DNA of 64,000 nt from Phormidium tenue FACHB-1052 (GTDB lineage Bacteria > Cyanobacteriota > Cyanobacteriia > Phormidesmidales > Phormidesmidaceae), in assembly GCF_014696675.1 (NCBI RefSeq), contig NZ_JACJQN010000001.1:62001-126000 (forward strand), given 5' to 3'. The position numbers and the translations under genes were made by a program. Under the pieces are notes generated by a model. That model saw only the letters and a list, made by a program, of their open reading frames with translations. It searched no databases and was not told the origin of the DNA. Positions 1 through 9,002 of the stretch are shown piece after piece (the stretch's first letter is position 1; each line of letters opens with the position of its first letter).

Positions 1-458
1 CGGTGAATGAACCGTACCACCGGAATAATTTCGCGCAGAAAATATTTGACCTGGGCCTCAGTCAGCCGCCCCGCCCGCCGCACCTCCTGGGCCAGGGTTT
101 CGCCATGCACGTACTCCTGCACCAGGTAAAACTCGCCCCCAGTAGTGAAGTAGTCGAGCAGCTGCGGAATCTGGGAGTGACTACCCAAACTGGCCAGCGC
201 CCGAGCCTCACGGCGAAACCGTACCTTGGCCCGCTCTAGCGACAGCTCGCTGCCCGCCTTGGGGCAGAGCTGCTTAATCACGCAGTAGGGCTCCCCCGGC
301 AGAGTGGCGTTTTGAGCCAGGTAGGTGACGCCAAAGCCGCCCTGACCCAGCTTTTTAAGCACGCGGTAGCGATCGCGAAACAACCGATGCGACTGGTAGT
401 AGTGGCGAATTTCAGAATTGGCTGCCCGGTCGAGGGGTTGGCCCGGTGAATTGACCAT
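1..458 (-). CDS. Serine/threonine protein kinase, N-terminal part (cut by window edge)
   Basis: This is the first ~152 residues of a Hanks-type Ser/Thr protein kinase, which phosphorylates protein substrates in signalling. The glycine-rich ATP loop reads LGQGGFGVTYLAQ (about residues 37-49). The invariant lysine lies in VIKQL, and an RFRREARAL helix with the conserved Glu follows. The hinge reads LVQEYVHGETL, and the sequence runs out at VVRFIH, just before the HRD catalytic loop. The ATG at 458-456 gives a short N-terminal extension before the kinase fold, as in other cyanobacterial kinases of this type. The catalytic loop, activation segment and any C-terminal sensor or repeat domain lie outside the window, so the signal cannot be named. 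The call as a kinase is firm; the substrate is unknown. Confidence 0.9.
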   Translation of the reverse strand, partial: MVNSPGQPLDRAANSEIRHYYQSHRLFRDRYRVLKKLGQGGFGVTYLAQNATLPGEPYCVIKQLCPKAGSELSLERAKVRFRREARALASLGSHSQIPQLLDYFTTGGEFYLVQEYVHGETLAQEVRRAGRLTEAQVKYFLREIIPVVRFIH

Positions 459-926
459 ATTTGTTTGTCCTGGCCTCAAAAGAGGGGAAGATGCCTGTTT
501 CCCAGTTTAATAATGAGCCAACCGGGCTATGGCTCTAGAGCAGTTAAAAATGCGCAGGAACACAAAACGCGAGTACATTCAAAGCTAACCGCAGTGCAGC
601 ATTATCCACCACCTTAGCAATTCTCCCAACAATACTTAGAAACTTAAGATTGAAGTGGCAGCAATACTACATTCGTAGCGACGATTAGCCATTAGGGTAT
701 CACGACGGGCCTGCTCTACTCAGCTATAGATCTTATCTCTATCCAGAGGCGGATTTTTTCTCCGGAAGAAATTTGGTTCTCGCTCTAACGTGGCGATTGT
801 TAGAACGTTTTTGGTGCATCATCCCCTAGATAGCATCCTCCAAAGTGGTCTTGCCACAACCCTTAGAGCGATCGCAGAGGCCTGACAACGCCGATGCCAA
901 TCTCGTGCCGGGTTTGTTAACTCTTC
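459..926. other. Intergenic region with no gene recognised
   Basis: These 468 bases separate the kinase start from the end of the HerA-like gene, both on the minus strand. I see no convincing reading frame on either strand. A weak inverted repeat (TCTAAC...GTTAGA near 784-803) is followed on the plus strand by a short T-run. No plus-strand gene lies upstream of it, so I do not call it a terminator. The kinase promoter is presumably here. Confidence 0.5.
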
Positions 927-2660
927 CTAAAACCCTAGATCGGCGCGGGCCATCTCTGAGGCTTTAAACACCACCTCATCGGGCAGCTCTTCCCAGGCGG
1001 TGGCCCCCACCTGAGTATAAAAAGTGCTGTCGTAGGGGCGGGTGCGCACGACCACAGGCATGGGCACCGCATGGCCTAGCACCAGTGCCTGCTGCTTGGA
1101 GTCGAGCTTGGCGAGAACCGATCGCAAGCTCTGCCCCCCCGATACGCCGGTAAAGATGGCGTCGATATCTTTCTCATCGTTGAGCAGGGCGGTAATGCGG
1201 GTGCCAATCTGCGACATCACCTCGTTATCGATGCCTGAGGGCCGCTGATCGACCACCAGCAGGGTGACGAAGTACTTGCGCATTTCGCGAGCAATGGTGC
1301 CAAAAATCGTCTGCCGCGCCGTGGCCGGGTCGAGAAAGCGGTGGGCCTCTTCGATGGTGATCATGAGCTGGCGGGGCCGGTCTACGACATTCTTGGTCTG
1401 CAAGAAGCGATCGGCCTTTTTGACGTAGCTGGCGTGGATGCGGCGGGCAATCACGTTGGTGGCCAGCATATAGGCCAACATGTTCGACTGGGAGCCAAAC
1501 TCCACCACCACGTGCTTGCCCTCATCGATCGCCGCGAGAATCTGGGTGATGTAGTTGGTGCCGCTGACCGCCTTCATATATTTAATGTCGGCCAGCCGCG
1601 TCAGCTTGCGCTGGAGGGCCATGATCGACGACTTGCTGCCCATCTTGGTCTCGCAGAATTCTTGGATCTCCTCGTTGGTCATGGTCAGCAGGCGGTTGAT
1701 CCAGGCCTTGCCAAACTCATTGCGCAGAATGATCGCGTTCTCCAGGCTGGCCTCCGATAGATTCAGCTCGCCCCGCACCAGGTTCAGGTCTTCCACATCG
1801 ATCTGGTCAAAGCTGATGTAAAGCTCTTGGGCATCGCGCACGCCCCGCCGCTGGGTGGCCTCGGGGTCGAGGGTAAACATCTGCACCTGGCCGGGAAATA
1901 GCTGACGCAGCCCCTTGACGGTGCTGAACTGCTTGCCCTCACTGACCGCCTCCCAGCCGTACTCGGAGTGCATATCGAAAATCAAATTCACCGCCGCCTG
2001 CCGCTGAATCACCCCCGCCAGCAGCAGCCGGGTGAGGAACGATTTGCCCGTGCCCGACTTGCCAAAAATGCCGTTGCTGCGCTCCACAAAGCGATCGAGG
2101 TCTAAGCACACTGGCACTTCCATATCGATGGGCTGACCGATCGCAAAGTTGCGCCGATGGGGGTCATCTTCCCAGCCAAAAATGATGCGAAAGTCGCGAT
2201 CGCTGGCGTCATACACCTGACTAAAGTGCGCCGGAATCGTCTTCACCGGCAGCAGCTCCACCTCAGCACTACTCTGCACCTCCATCGAGCCGTAGGAGCT
2301 ATCAGCCTTTTTCTTCGCCTTCCCCCTACCCCCTACTCCATCACCCCCACCTCCCTCACCCTCCTGCTGCGTAAACATCAGCATCGGCGTCAGGTTGATC
2401 GTGCCATAAGTCCCCGTCCCCGCCAGGACTTCTTGCAGGAAAAGGTTCGACGGCTCCGGCGGATGGGCCAAAATGCGCTGGCTGCCGGTGCCCAGGGTGA
2501 CATCGGTGAGCATGCAGAAAAACTGCGATCGCCGCCCCTGCACCACCAAAAACTTGCCCACCCGCATATCTTCTACCGAGATGTCAGGGTGCAGGCGCAC
2601 CTCTAGCCCCTGGCTCAGCGAACCCTGGATGACTGACCCCAGCGGCTGACTCATCCCCAT
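927..2660 (-). CDS. HerA-like ATP-binding protein (DUF87 family)
   Basis: This is a 577-residue P-loop ATPase of the HerA/FtsK superfamily, hexameric DNA translocases or helicases. An N-terminal HAS-barrel-like segment (about 1-90) precedes the ATPase core. Walker A is GKSGTGKS at residues 200-207, and the Walker B strand is LMITIEEAHRF near residue 420 with a Glu-Glu pair. A downstream LLVVDQRPSGI block matches the sensor/arginine region of HerA proteins. A low-complexity insert of Gly/Glu followed by Lys-rich residues (about 99-119) is encoded by a C-rich heptanucleotide-like run and looks like a repeat expansion. No NurA nuclease gene is adjacent, so a role in end resection is not supported. 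The cyanobacterial family members are mostly uncharacterised. The ATPase assignment is secure; the cellular role is not. Confidence 0.85.
   Translation of the reverse strand: MGMSQPLGSVIQGSLSQGLEVRLHPDISVEDMRVGKFLVVQGRRSQFFCMLTDVTLGTGSQRILAHPPEPSNLFLQEVLAGTGTYGTINLTPMLMFTQQEGEGGGGDGVGGRGKAKKKADSSYGSMEVQSSAEVELLPVKTIPAHFSQVYDASDRDFRIIFGWEDDPHRRNFAIGQPIDMEVPVCLDLDRFVERSNGIFGKSGTGKSFLTRLLLAGVIQRQAAVNLIFDMHSEYGWEAVSEGKQFSTVKGLRQLFPGQVQMFTLDPEATQRRGVRDAQELYISFDQIDVEDLNLVRGELNLSEASLENAIILRNEFGKAWINRLLTMTNEEIQEFCETKMGSKSSIMALQRKLTRLADIKYMKAVSGTNYITQILAAIDEGKHVVVEFGSQSNMLAYMLATNVIARRIHASYVKKADRFLQTKNVVDRPRQLMITIEEAHRFLDPATARQTIFGTIAREMRKYFVTLLVVDQRPSGIDNEVMSQIGTRITALLNDEKDIDAIFTGVSGGQSLRSVLAKLDSKQQALVLGHAVPMPVVVRTRPYDSTFYTQVGATAWEELPDEVVFKASEMARADLGF
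2321..2373 (+). repeat. C-rich heptanucleotide-like run inside the HerA-like gene
   Basis: CCCCCTA occurs twice in tandem and then degenerates into ACTCC/ACCCCC/CCTCCC units. It encodes the Gly/Glu-rich insert of the ATPase. The same heptamer, on the other strand, forms the intergenic array at 13671-13698. It resembles cyanobacterial short tandemly repeated repetitive (STRR) sequence. Confidence 0.55.
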
Positions 2661-2755
2661 GGATAATCCTCTGTGTGAACTTCAGATAGCAGGCTAGCGA
2701 TCGCTCCCTTCAGTTCAGCCAATTTTAATACATTTGTTCTGACTTGCCCAAGCAC

Positions 2756-2801
2756 AAAAAAGAGTTCTGAGCTAACCAATTCGTTAGATAGCTCAGAACT
2801 C
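2756..2801 (-). terminator. Rho-independent terminator of the outer-membrane barrel gene
   Basis: A perfect 13-bp stem (GAGTTCTGAGCTA at 2762-2774 with its complement at 2789-2801) encloses a 14-nt loop. Reading the minus strand, it is followed by six T residues (2761-2756). It lies 45 bp past the stop codon of the barrel gene and upstream of the HerA-like gene, so the two are separate transcripts. Confidence 0.85.
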
Positions 2802-2845
2802 AACCGCTCAATCAAAACCGTTGGCGAGGGGCCTAAACCCAATCG

Positions 2846-3388
2846 CTAAAACTGAATGCCGACGCCGCCCTGCACCGAGACGGCCATGTTGTTGCCCTGA
2901 CGGTAAGCATCGAAGGCAAAAATAGCATTACCAAAAGCGACCAAATTGCTATTGGGGAACAGATGGTCAATACCCGGTTGAATAACAAAAGCTGTCTTGT
3001 CGCCCACGATGGAGGGATCGTCGCCACCGCCGCCGACAAATGAGGCCCCAGCGCCTACGTACACGTCGGTATTCCAGCTCAGCGGCACGTCGTAGGAAAC
3101 AGTTGGCACAAAGGCAAAATCGCCGCCAAAAACAAAGCCCTGGGCCCGCAGCGAAACCGGGTACTGCAACAGCCGGTAGCGGCCCGAGATCACACCCTGC
3201 ACGCCGCCGCCTTGGCCTGTAGCTGCGTCGCTGGTCAAGCCGAGACCGGCCCCAATGCCGACATAGCTCCCGTAGGCGACCTGGGCCTCGGCGGCCTCTG
3301 GGGCGATCGCCGCACCCGTAGCGGTGGCAGCTACTGCTAGCAGAGCAGCCCCTGCCGTACGCCCCATCCAACGCCCTAAGCTTTTCAT
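2846..3388 (-). CDS. Small secreted or outer-membrane beta-barrel protein
   Basis: This is a 180-residue exported protein. A signal peptide (MKSLGRWMGRTAG, then an Ala-rich hydrophobic run) ends in an AEA-QVAYG cleavage-like site near residue 35. The mature part is rich in Gly, aromatic and alternating hydrophobic residues (YVGIGAGLGL, VYVGAGASFVGG) and ends in VSVQGGVGIQF with a terminal Phe. This is typical of an eight-stranded outer-membrane porin-like barrel. The ATG at 3388 was chosen because GAGGAG lies a few bases upstream and a signal peptide begins exactly there; the frame stays open farther upstream without supporting features. A strong terminator follows. The specific substrate or role is unknown. 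Confidence 0.75.
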   Translation of the reverse strand: MKSLGRWMGRTAGAALLAVAATATGAAIAPEAAEAQVAYGSYVGIGAGLGLTSDAATGQGGGVQGVISGRYRLLQYPVSLRAQGFVFGGDFAFVPTVSYDVPLSWNTDVYVGAGASFVGGGGDDPSIVGDKTAFVIQPGIDHLFPNSNLVAFGNAIFAFDAYRQGNNMAVSVQGGVGIQF

Positions 3389-3700
3389 GGAGTTACTCCT
3401 CAACCCTTCAAACGATTTTGTGTTGGCTGACTGTGCGGGCTTACCGATGCCGACCTGAACCCATCGCTGTAGGGCGATTTTGGCCCTGATACCCCTTAGT
3501 CTGCCGATAAGCTTACTGCATGGCTCAGATTTCGACACACTGAATTTTTCCAGTCGGTAAGATCGTGGGGGAGGATTTGAGGCGAGGGTTAGAGGTTTCC
3601 GCGAGAGCAGCAGCACATCGACGAAAAGGGCATATCCATCTACCGCAGCGATTGTCTGACAATCAAGTCTATATAGCTTAAGTAAAGGAACCAACGGAAA

Positions 3701-3735
3701 GCCTCAGACTCAATGGCAGACGGGTATTCTGAGGC
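3701..3735. promoter_or_regulatory. Inverted repeat upstream of the coiled-coil gene
   Basis: GCCTCAGA (3701-3708) and TCTGAGGC (3728-3735) form a perfect 8-bp inverted repeat with a 19-nt spacer, 32 bp before the start of the next gene. The left arm with its flank, AAAGCCTCAGA, occurs again upstream of the XRE regulator gene at 19992-20002. It could be an operator or just a hairpin. Confidence 0.4.
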
Positions 3736-3767
3736 TAAATCAGCTAACAACCAACGCCGCGATCGCC

Positions 3768-4511
3768 GTGATGAACGATTCTAAAGTCCTCTTTGACTAC
3801 TGGCATAGCAAGGTACGCCTTAAAAACCTGAGCATCGTCTCTTCCCCTGGCCATATTGAAACTCCCCGCCTGCGCCACGATTGCACCAACTACGACACCC
3901 TCCGCGCCAGCCGCGAAGTCGCGTTGCTAGAAGAGCCAGAACGTAGTCGGGTCATTGCTGTCATCAAGTACCAGTGCACAGCTCAGGTGCTCCAACGGCG
4001 GGCAGGCTTTCTCAACAGCCACATTGCAGAACTCCAGAGCGAAGTTCAAGACCTCGCCCATACCAAGGGCAAGTTTCAAAAGATCATTCAAGCGCTACAG
4101 GAAATTATCTTCGGCAAGGATCAAGATATTCAGGCGCTGCAAAATCGCATCTCTATTCTGGAGACAGAAAACGAGACCTTGAAAGCTGAGACTGAGCAGG
4201 CCAAAGCTTACAGCGAGCTTCTCCAAGAGTTTGAGACCCTCAAGAAAGAATTTGAGAAAGTTGCTAAGCGCAAGCAGGAACTTGCCAAAAATAATCAGAG
4301 TCTTGGCGGTCGAGTAAGTCACACTAACCGCTTCCGGAACGAGCGCGATGCAGCACGGGCAGCGGCAGAAGAGCTGCGCCAAAAGCTGGCCCAGGTTACA
4401 GACCATAACCAGCAGCTCCTTAGCGAAAATGAGGCGCTAACGTCAGAACTATCTCAGCTCCGCAAGCAGACCAAGCTAGGCATTGTAGAAGTTCGCCGCC
4501 ATGGGAATTAA
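3768..4511 (+). CDS. Coiled-coil protein of unknown function
   Basis: I do not recognise this 247-residue protein. The first ~85 residues are mixed and could be a small globular region. From about residue 90 to the end it is almost continuously helical and charged, with Leu/Ile heptads (LQSEVQDLAHTKGKFQKI, LETENETLKAETEQAKA, LLQEFETLKKEFEKVAKRK), which predicts a long coiled coil. There is no signal peptide or membrane segment. The frame opens with GTG at 3768 followed directly by ATG at 3771, and either may be the start. The last 11 bases overlap the next gene (start at 4501), so the two are probably translationally coupled and act together. Base composition matches the surroundings. Confidence 0.75.
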   Translation: MMNDSKVLFDYWHSKVRLKNLSIVSSPGHIETPRLRHDCTNYDTLRASREVALLEEPERSRVIAVIKYQCTAQVLQRRAGFLNSHIAELQSEVQDLAHTKGKFQKIIQALQEIIFGKDQDIQALQNRISILETENETLKAETEQAKAYSELLQEFETLKKEFEKVAKRKQELAKNNQSLGGRVSHTNRFRNERDAARAAAEELRQKLAQVTDHNQQLLSENEALTSELSQLRKQTKLGIVEVRRHGN

Positions 4512-5070
4512 CGACTTAAAGGCTAGAGCCTACGAGCTAGCCGGAGTAACCACTACCCAGCAGCTCAAAGCTAAATACACGGCGATTGCTCAGCTCAACC
4601 TTCGCCTCAAAGCCTCTTGGCAAGAGGCGATCGTTATTCTAGAAACGAACCCGGTCAGCGATGGCAACCTCGCCAAAACCATCGCCAATCTAAAGGCCGA
4701 GGTTTATGCGCTAGCTCAGGTCACCACAACTCAGCAGCTCAAAACCAAGTACGAACCCCTAAGGGCACTCAACTTCAGCTTCAAAGCGTCTTGGGAAAAG
4801 GCTCTTACCCTCTTAGCCGATCACACACAAGACTTTCAATCCTGGCTGGCCAACCCACCCGAAGAGTACAAAGCCCTGTTTGCCGAGATTGAAACAGTTT
4901 CCGATAGCTTTGACTCCAAGCTGGGGAAGACCAAACAGCTGGGGCAAGAAGCTCGGGCAATGGCCATCAGCCTTGAACACCTAGCTGAGGAGGCCCAAGA
5001 GGATGCAGAGCAGCTACGGCAAGAGGCCGAGATAGCCTACCAGGCCGCTCAACAGGCCAATCTCAACTAG
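4501..5070 (+). CDS. Unknown protein with an internally duplicated domain, paired with the coiled-coil gene
   Basis: This 189-residue protein contains two clear copies of a ~40-residue module. Copy 1 (about residues 4-46) has YELAGVTTTQQLKAKY and LKASWQEAIVIL. Copy 2 (about 63-105) has YALAQVTTTQQLKTKY and FKASWEKALTLL. The pattern LK-x-AY-x-LA-x-VTTTQQLK-x-KY ... N-x-x-x-KASW-x-x-A is helical with a conserved Trp. The C-terminal ~60 residues are a charged Ala/Glu-rich helix (EAQEDAEQLRQEAEIAYQAA) able to form a coiled coil. The start overlaps the end of the previous coiled-coil gene by 11 bp, and the stop lies 13 bp from the convergent ppc stop. The VTTTQQLK repeats suggest a small helical binding module, but no family was recognised. 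Confidence 0.75.
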   Translation: MGINDLKARAYELAGVTTTQQLKAKYTAIAQLNLRLKASWQEAIVILETNPVSDGNLAKTIANLKAEVYALAQVTTTQQLKTKYEPLRALNFSFKASWEKALTLLADHTQDFQSWLANPPEEYKALFAEIETVSDSFDSKLGKTKQLGQEARAMAISLEHLAEEAQEDAEQLRQEAEIAYQAAQQANLN

Positions 5071-5083
5071 CCAAACTCCAAAA

Positions 5084-8000
5084 TCAACCTGTGTTCCGCA
5101 TCCCCGCCGCGATGCCGTTGATGGTAAGCAGTGCGCCGCGCAATAACTCGCCTTGGCTGTAGCGCGATCGAATCACCCCCGTTGCCGCCTGATCTTTATA
5201 CTGGCGCAGGCGTTTCAGCAGGGCCACCTGCAAAAAGCCCAGGGGCACAATGGTGCCATTGCGCAGGTAGACCGATCGCTGCAAATCGGGGTCGCCATCG
5301 AGCAGGCGATCGCAGTCGGTAATCCGCAGCACCATATCCCGAGTCAGGTAAAACTCCTGGGAAATGGTGTCGAACAACGCCAAAAACCGCTCTTTATCTT
5401 CGGGGGTGGTGAGTTCGCGCACGTAGTGCTCAGCAATTTGCAGATCGACCTTGGCCAGAGTCATCTCAACCTTTGAGATCACCATCTTGAAGAAAGGCCA
5501 CTTGCTGTAGAAGTAGCGCAGCACCTTAAGGTGTTCCTCCGGTGCTTCGTCCACAAACTCTTGCAGGGCCGTGCCCACCCCGTACCAAGAGGGCAGCAAA
5601 AACCGGGCCTGGGTCCAGCTAAACACCCAGGGAATCGCCCGCAGGCTGCCGAGGTCTTTTTTGCCGCCTCGGCGCGAGGGGCGCGAGCTGATCTGGAGCT
5701 GGCTAATCTCTTGAATGGGGGTGACCTGGTGGAAGAAGTTGACCAGGTCAGGCTGTTCGTAGATTAGCTGGCGGTAGTGGCTGCGGGAGCGGGTGGCCAG
5801 CTCCTCCATAGTCTCATTCCAGGGCTGAATGTCATCGACGCTGTTGCTCAGCAGGCTGGCCTGAATGACGGCGGTGGTCACTGTCTCTAGGTTGTAGAGA
5901 GCCAGGTCTGAGAGGTTGTACTTAGAGGCCAGCACCTCGCCCTGCTCGGTAATTTTGATCCGGCCTTTGATGCTGCGGCCCGGCTGGGCCAAAATCGCCT
6001 CGTAGGCGGGGCCGCCGCCGCGCCCCACTGAGCCGCCGCGCCCGTGGAAGATGCGCAGGGAAACGCCGTAGCGATCGGCGGTGGTCTGGAGCGCCTGCTG
6101 GGCCTTGTGAATTTCCCAGTTGCTGCTGAGAAAGCCGGAGTCTTTATTGCTGTCGGAATAGCCCAGCATCACCTCTTGCAGAGGCACCGCCCGCGGCGTG
6201 GCCACGCTGCCGGGGCCTTCGTCGGCGGGCTGGTTGGCCTGACCTTCTAGCAGGTTGCGATACAGCGGCAACTGAAACAGCTCCTCCATCACCGCCGGGG
6301 CGCGCTGGAGGTCTTCGACAGTTTCAAACAGGGGCACCGGCTGCAGGCTGCTGAGCTCGGCGCTGGGGTCGTAGAGGCCCGCCTCCTTGGCCAGCAGCAG
6401 CACCTCTAGCAGGTCACTGACGGTGTGGCTCATGCTGATCACATAGCTGCCACAGATGTCGGGGCCAAACTCCTGGTGGAGCTGGCGCACCATGTGCAGA
6501 GTAGCGATGGTCTCGCGGGTTTTGTCGGAGAAGGGCAGCTCGCGCGGGGTAAGGGGGCGGCGGGTGGTGAGTTCGCTGACTAGCCAAGCAATTTTGTCGG
6601 CCTCAGGCAGCTCGCTGTAGGGCTGGGGCAACACTTGCAGGTACTCGGCGATCTCGTCGAGGGCGTCGGAGTGGCGTGTGCTCTCTTGCCGCAGGTCAAG
6701 CTGAGCCAGGTTGAAGCCAAAGATTTCGACCTGGCAGATCAGGGTGTTGAGGTCTTGGCAGTTGAGGCCAGTGGCTTCTAAGTTGCGCTGAATCAGCCGC
6801 AGCTCAGCCAAAAACTCGTGGCCGTAGCGGTAGATGGGCAAGCCGCTGGGGTCGTTGGAGTGGTCGGCGAAGGGGTCGCTCTGGTATAGGCGCTGGCTGC
6901 GATCGCAAGTATTCTTCAGCCGCTGCTTGATGTAGGCCAGCTTGAGACGGTAGGGCTCTTGACGATAGCGAATCGCTAGCTCGTCATAGATGTCGGCCAT
7001 TTTGACCTGGTCTTGCTCCAGCGATTCGAGCAGCTCGGGCAGCACCTCGCTCCAGTGGAGGGAGAGGCTGAGCAGCTCGACGAGGCGATCGATGGAGGCC
7101 ATGTACTTGGTCAGCACCAGGTTGCGCTGGTAGCAGGCGGTCTTCCAGGTGACTTCGGGGGTGACGGAGGGGTTGCCGTCGCGATCGGCCCCCACCCAGG
7201 AGCCAAACCGGCAAAAGCGGTGGCGGGGCGGGTCAAGCTCGGGGAATGTGGTGGCGATCGCCCGCTCAAACCGCTGGTAGAGCTGGGGCAGCGCATCAAA
7301 CAGCACTACGTTGAAGTAGTGCAGGGTGTAGTCGACCTCGTCGAGCACCGAGGGCTTAAACTGGTGCAGCTCGTCGGTGCGCCACCAGAGGCGAATTTCT
7401 TCGGTGAGCTGTTCTTTGAGTTCTTCGATTTCCCAGGAGGAAGCCAGACCTAGGGTTTGGGCGCTTTCTTCGGCCTGATCCATCTGGCGCAAAATGCTGG
7501 CGATCCGCCGCTGCTTGTCGCGGATGGTGTGGCGCACAATTTCGGTGGGGTGGGCGGTAAACACCAGCCGCACGTCCAGCTGATCGATCAAGTTTTGGAT
7601 CACCTGGGGTGGCACGTTCAGCCGCTTGAGGGTGGGGAACAGCCAGTGGAAGGTACCCGCCTCTTTGCGGCTGCTGGGGGGGTCGGCGATGCTGCGAGTC
7701 AACAGGTCGGCCTGGAAAAGGTTGCTCGACTCGCTGTCGCTGACAGTGTTGCCAAAAATCGACTGGCCGATGCGCTGGGCCAGTTCTGAGGTTTCGTAGG
7801 CGGCCCGATACTGCTGCTGCTGATCGCGCTGCTCGTAGTGCTGTTCGACGATGTTAATCAGCTGAAAGTAGAGGGCAAAGGCCCTCGAGGCGCGAATGGC
7901 GTCTTCGAGGTCGAGGGCCTCGACCACCTCAACCACGGCTTTGACCCGCGCCTCGGCGGCGGTGGGGGCCTGCCCCTCGGGGGAGCACATGCGCCGCAGC

Positions 8001-8197
8001 TGCTGGAGCAGCTTTAAGAGTTCAGGGCCACAGGCATGCTCCAGAACGTTTTCCCACAGGTCTTCGACCACGCGCAGCCGGTGGCGCAGCAGCAAATCTT
8101 GCCAGGAGGACTGATCATCCACCGCTGCGGGCAGGCTAGCCGGGTCAGTCTGAGCTGCGGGCCGGGCATCCCCGGAGGAGTGGAGCGTTGAACTCAT
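5084..8197 (-). CDS. ppc: Phosphoenolpyruvate carboxylase
   Basis: PEPC adds bicarbonate to phosphoenolpyruvate to give oxaloacetate, refilling the TCA branches and supplying carbon for amino acids. At 1037 residues it matches cyanobacterial PEPC, which has a longer N-terminus than the enteric enzyme. The catalytic His is in TAHPTE (His216). Other family blocks are present: [39 protein letters not shown] with LLPSWYG, and the conserved C-terminal [10 protein letters not shown]. The ATG at 8197 starts a Ser/Thr/Ala-rich N-terminal tail. The gene stands alone, convergent with the unknown pair at 3768-5070. Confidence 0.98.
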   Translation of the reverse strand: MSSTLHSSGDARPAAQTDPASLPAAVDDQSSWQDLLLRHRLRVVEDLWENVLEHACGPELLKLLQQLRRMCSPEGQAPTAAEARVKAVVEVVEALDLEDAIRASRAFALYFQLINIVEQHYEQRDQQQQYRAAYETSELAQRIGQSIFGNTVSDSESSNLFQADLLTRSIADPPSSRKEAGTFHWLFPTLKRLNVPPQVIQNLIDQLDVRLVFTAHPTEIVRHTIRDKQRRIASILRQMDQAEESAQTLGLASSWEIEELKEQLTEEIRLWWRTDELHQFKPSVLDEVDYTLHYFNVVLFDALPQLYQRFERAIATTFPELDPPRHRFCRFGSWVGADRDGNPSVTPEVTWKTACYQRNLVLTKYMASIDRLVELLSLSLHWSEVLPELLESLEQDQVKMADIYDELAIRYRQEPYRLKLAYIKQRLKNTCDRSQRLYQSDPFADHSNDPSGLPIYRYGHEFLAELRLIQRNLEATGLNCQDLNTLICQVEIFGFNLAQLDLRQESTRHSDALDEIAEYLQVLPQPYSELPEADKIAWLVSELTTRRPLTPRELPFSDKTRETIATLHMVRQLHQEFGPDICGSYVISMSHTVSDLLEVLLLAKEAGLYDPSAELSSLQPVPLFETVEDLQRAPAVMEELFQLPLYRNLLEGQANQPADEGPGSVATPRAVPLQEVMLGYSDSNKDSGFLSSNWEIHKAQQALQTTADRYGVSLRIFHGRGGSVGRGGGPAYEAILAQPGRSIKGRIKITEQGEVLASKYNLSDLALYNLETVTTAVIQASLLSNSVDDIQPWNETMEELATRSRSHYRQLIYEQPDLVNFFHQVTPIQEISQLQISSRPSRRGGKKDLGSLRAIPWVFSWTQARFLLPSWYGVGTALQEFVDEAPEEHLKVLRYFYSKWPFFKMVISKVEMTLAKVDLQIAEHYVRELTTPEDKERFLALFDTISQEFYLTRDMVLRITDCDRLLDGDPDLQRSVYLRNGTIVPLGFLQVALLKRLRQYKDQAATGVIRSRYSQGELLRGALLTINGIAAGMRNTG

Positions 8198-8375
8198 GGG
8201 TATGACAGCAGAGAGAACGGGGATATCGCAAAGATTCTATAGGATTACCCTGACCGGAAGAAGTTTATCTAGATGAACAAATTGAAAACATTAGCCATTA
8301 ATCAGTCCTGGTCAAAGCCGTCAACCCTTCTTCTGGCAGGGCTTTCAGAAAAGAGAGAACCCTTGCCAAAACAAC

Positions 8376-8609
8376 CTAAACCTCAGGTGCAGGGGCCGCA
8401 AGATCGGGCGCAACCGGCGGCATGTGCAAGTTGGGTAGGCGATCGCCCGCAAACAGCTGCTCACTGACCAGACCTAGCTGGGTGAGCCCATCGGCTAGGG
8501 CACGGGTGAGCACAATACCGAGCAGCACCGGGGGCACCAGCAGACCCACCGCCACCTCGGCAGACAGGCGGTTAACTGGAGCGGAATCAGAAGGGGGCGA
8601 CGAGGTCAT
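8376..8609 (-). CDS. Small hypothetical protein with one membrane segment
   Basis: This 77-residue protein has one hydrophobic helix (AVGLLVPPVLLGIVLTRALA, about residues 19-38), preceded by a short polar N-terminus and followed by a Pro-rich tail (LPNLHMPPVAPDLAAPAP). The reading frame is typical of a one-pass membrane peptide, but no family was identified. The ATG at 8609 has no clear ribosome-binding site. It lies upstream of ppc on the same strand (178 bp between) and may share its regulation. The region is otherwise gene-free, and I regard it as probable rather than certain. Confidence 0.5.
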   Translation of the reverse strand: MTSSPPSDSAPVNRLSAEVAVGLLVPPVLLGIVLTRALADGLTQLGLVSEQLFAGDRLPNLHMPPVAPDLAAPAPEV

Positions 8610-9002
8610 AGGATAATCACAAGTTGGGGCACAAAGAAGAGTGAACCTAGGGCCATGGCCGACGCTGGAAGCACCACTGGAAGGGTCTCGGGGAGCGATC
8701 GCCTAGCCATACCGTCGGTGCAATTGATCACTAATATAGTAGACAAGGAGCCTTGCACCTGACCAGGTGGCCTTGGCCAGGGCATTCCTATGATCTCTGT
8801 ATTGTCGAGCAAGTAGGATGGGGCGAGTAGGATAGAGTCAATGGCTGGGCGCGACCTGGGCTGGCCCAGTTTTGAAATTGCCCCAAAAGAAATCGGCTGA
8901 ATGGCGCTGGAGTTGGTATAAATTAAACCGACTGCGCCACGGCCAGGCGTTGTCTCACAATTCGGGAGTGTGGCCCTAGCCTAGCCGTTACCCTGACCCC
9001 CT
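8610..9002. promoter_or_regulatory. Divergent intergenic region with an imperfect hairpin before the SGNH gene
   Basis: This ~390-base region lies between the small membrane protein (minus) and the large SGNH-like gene (plus). At 8902-8939 a dyad combines TGGCGC/GCGCCA with an inner AGTTGGT/ACCGACT stem around the AT-rich core ATAAATTA. This could be a promoter or operator for the plus-strand operon. A short frame on the minus strand (8606-8812) was judged unconvincing. Confidence 0.35.

Noticed and set aside
2651-2842. 63-codon frame on the minus strand between the barrel gene and the HerA-like gene
   Set aside because: It runs through the strong terminator hairpin at 2756-2801 and overlaps the HerA-like start. 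Its residues mirror the inverted repeat.
8606-8812. 68-codon minus-strand frame overlapping the small membrane protein start by ATGA
   Set aside because: Sequence composition is not protein-like, there is no ribosome-binding site, and it crosses likely promoter DNA. The 4-bp overlap alone is weak evidence.
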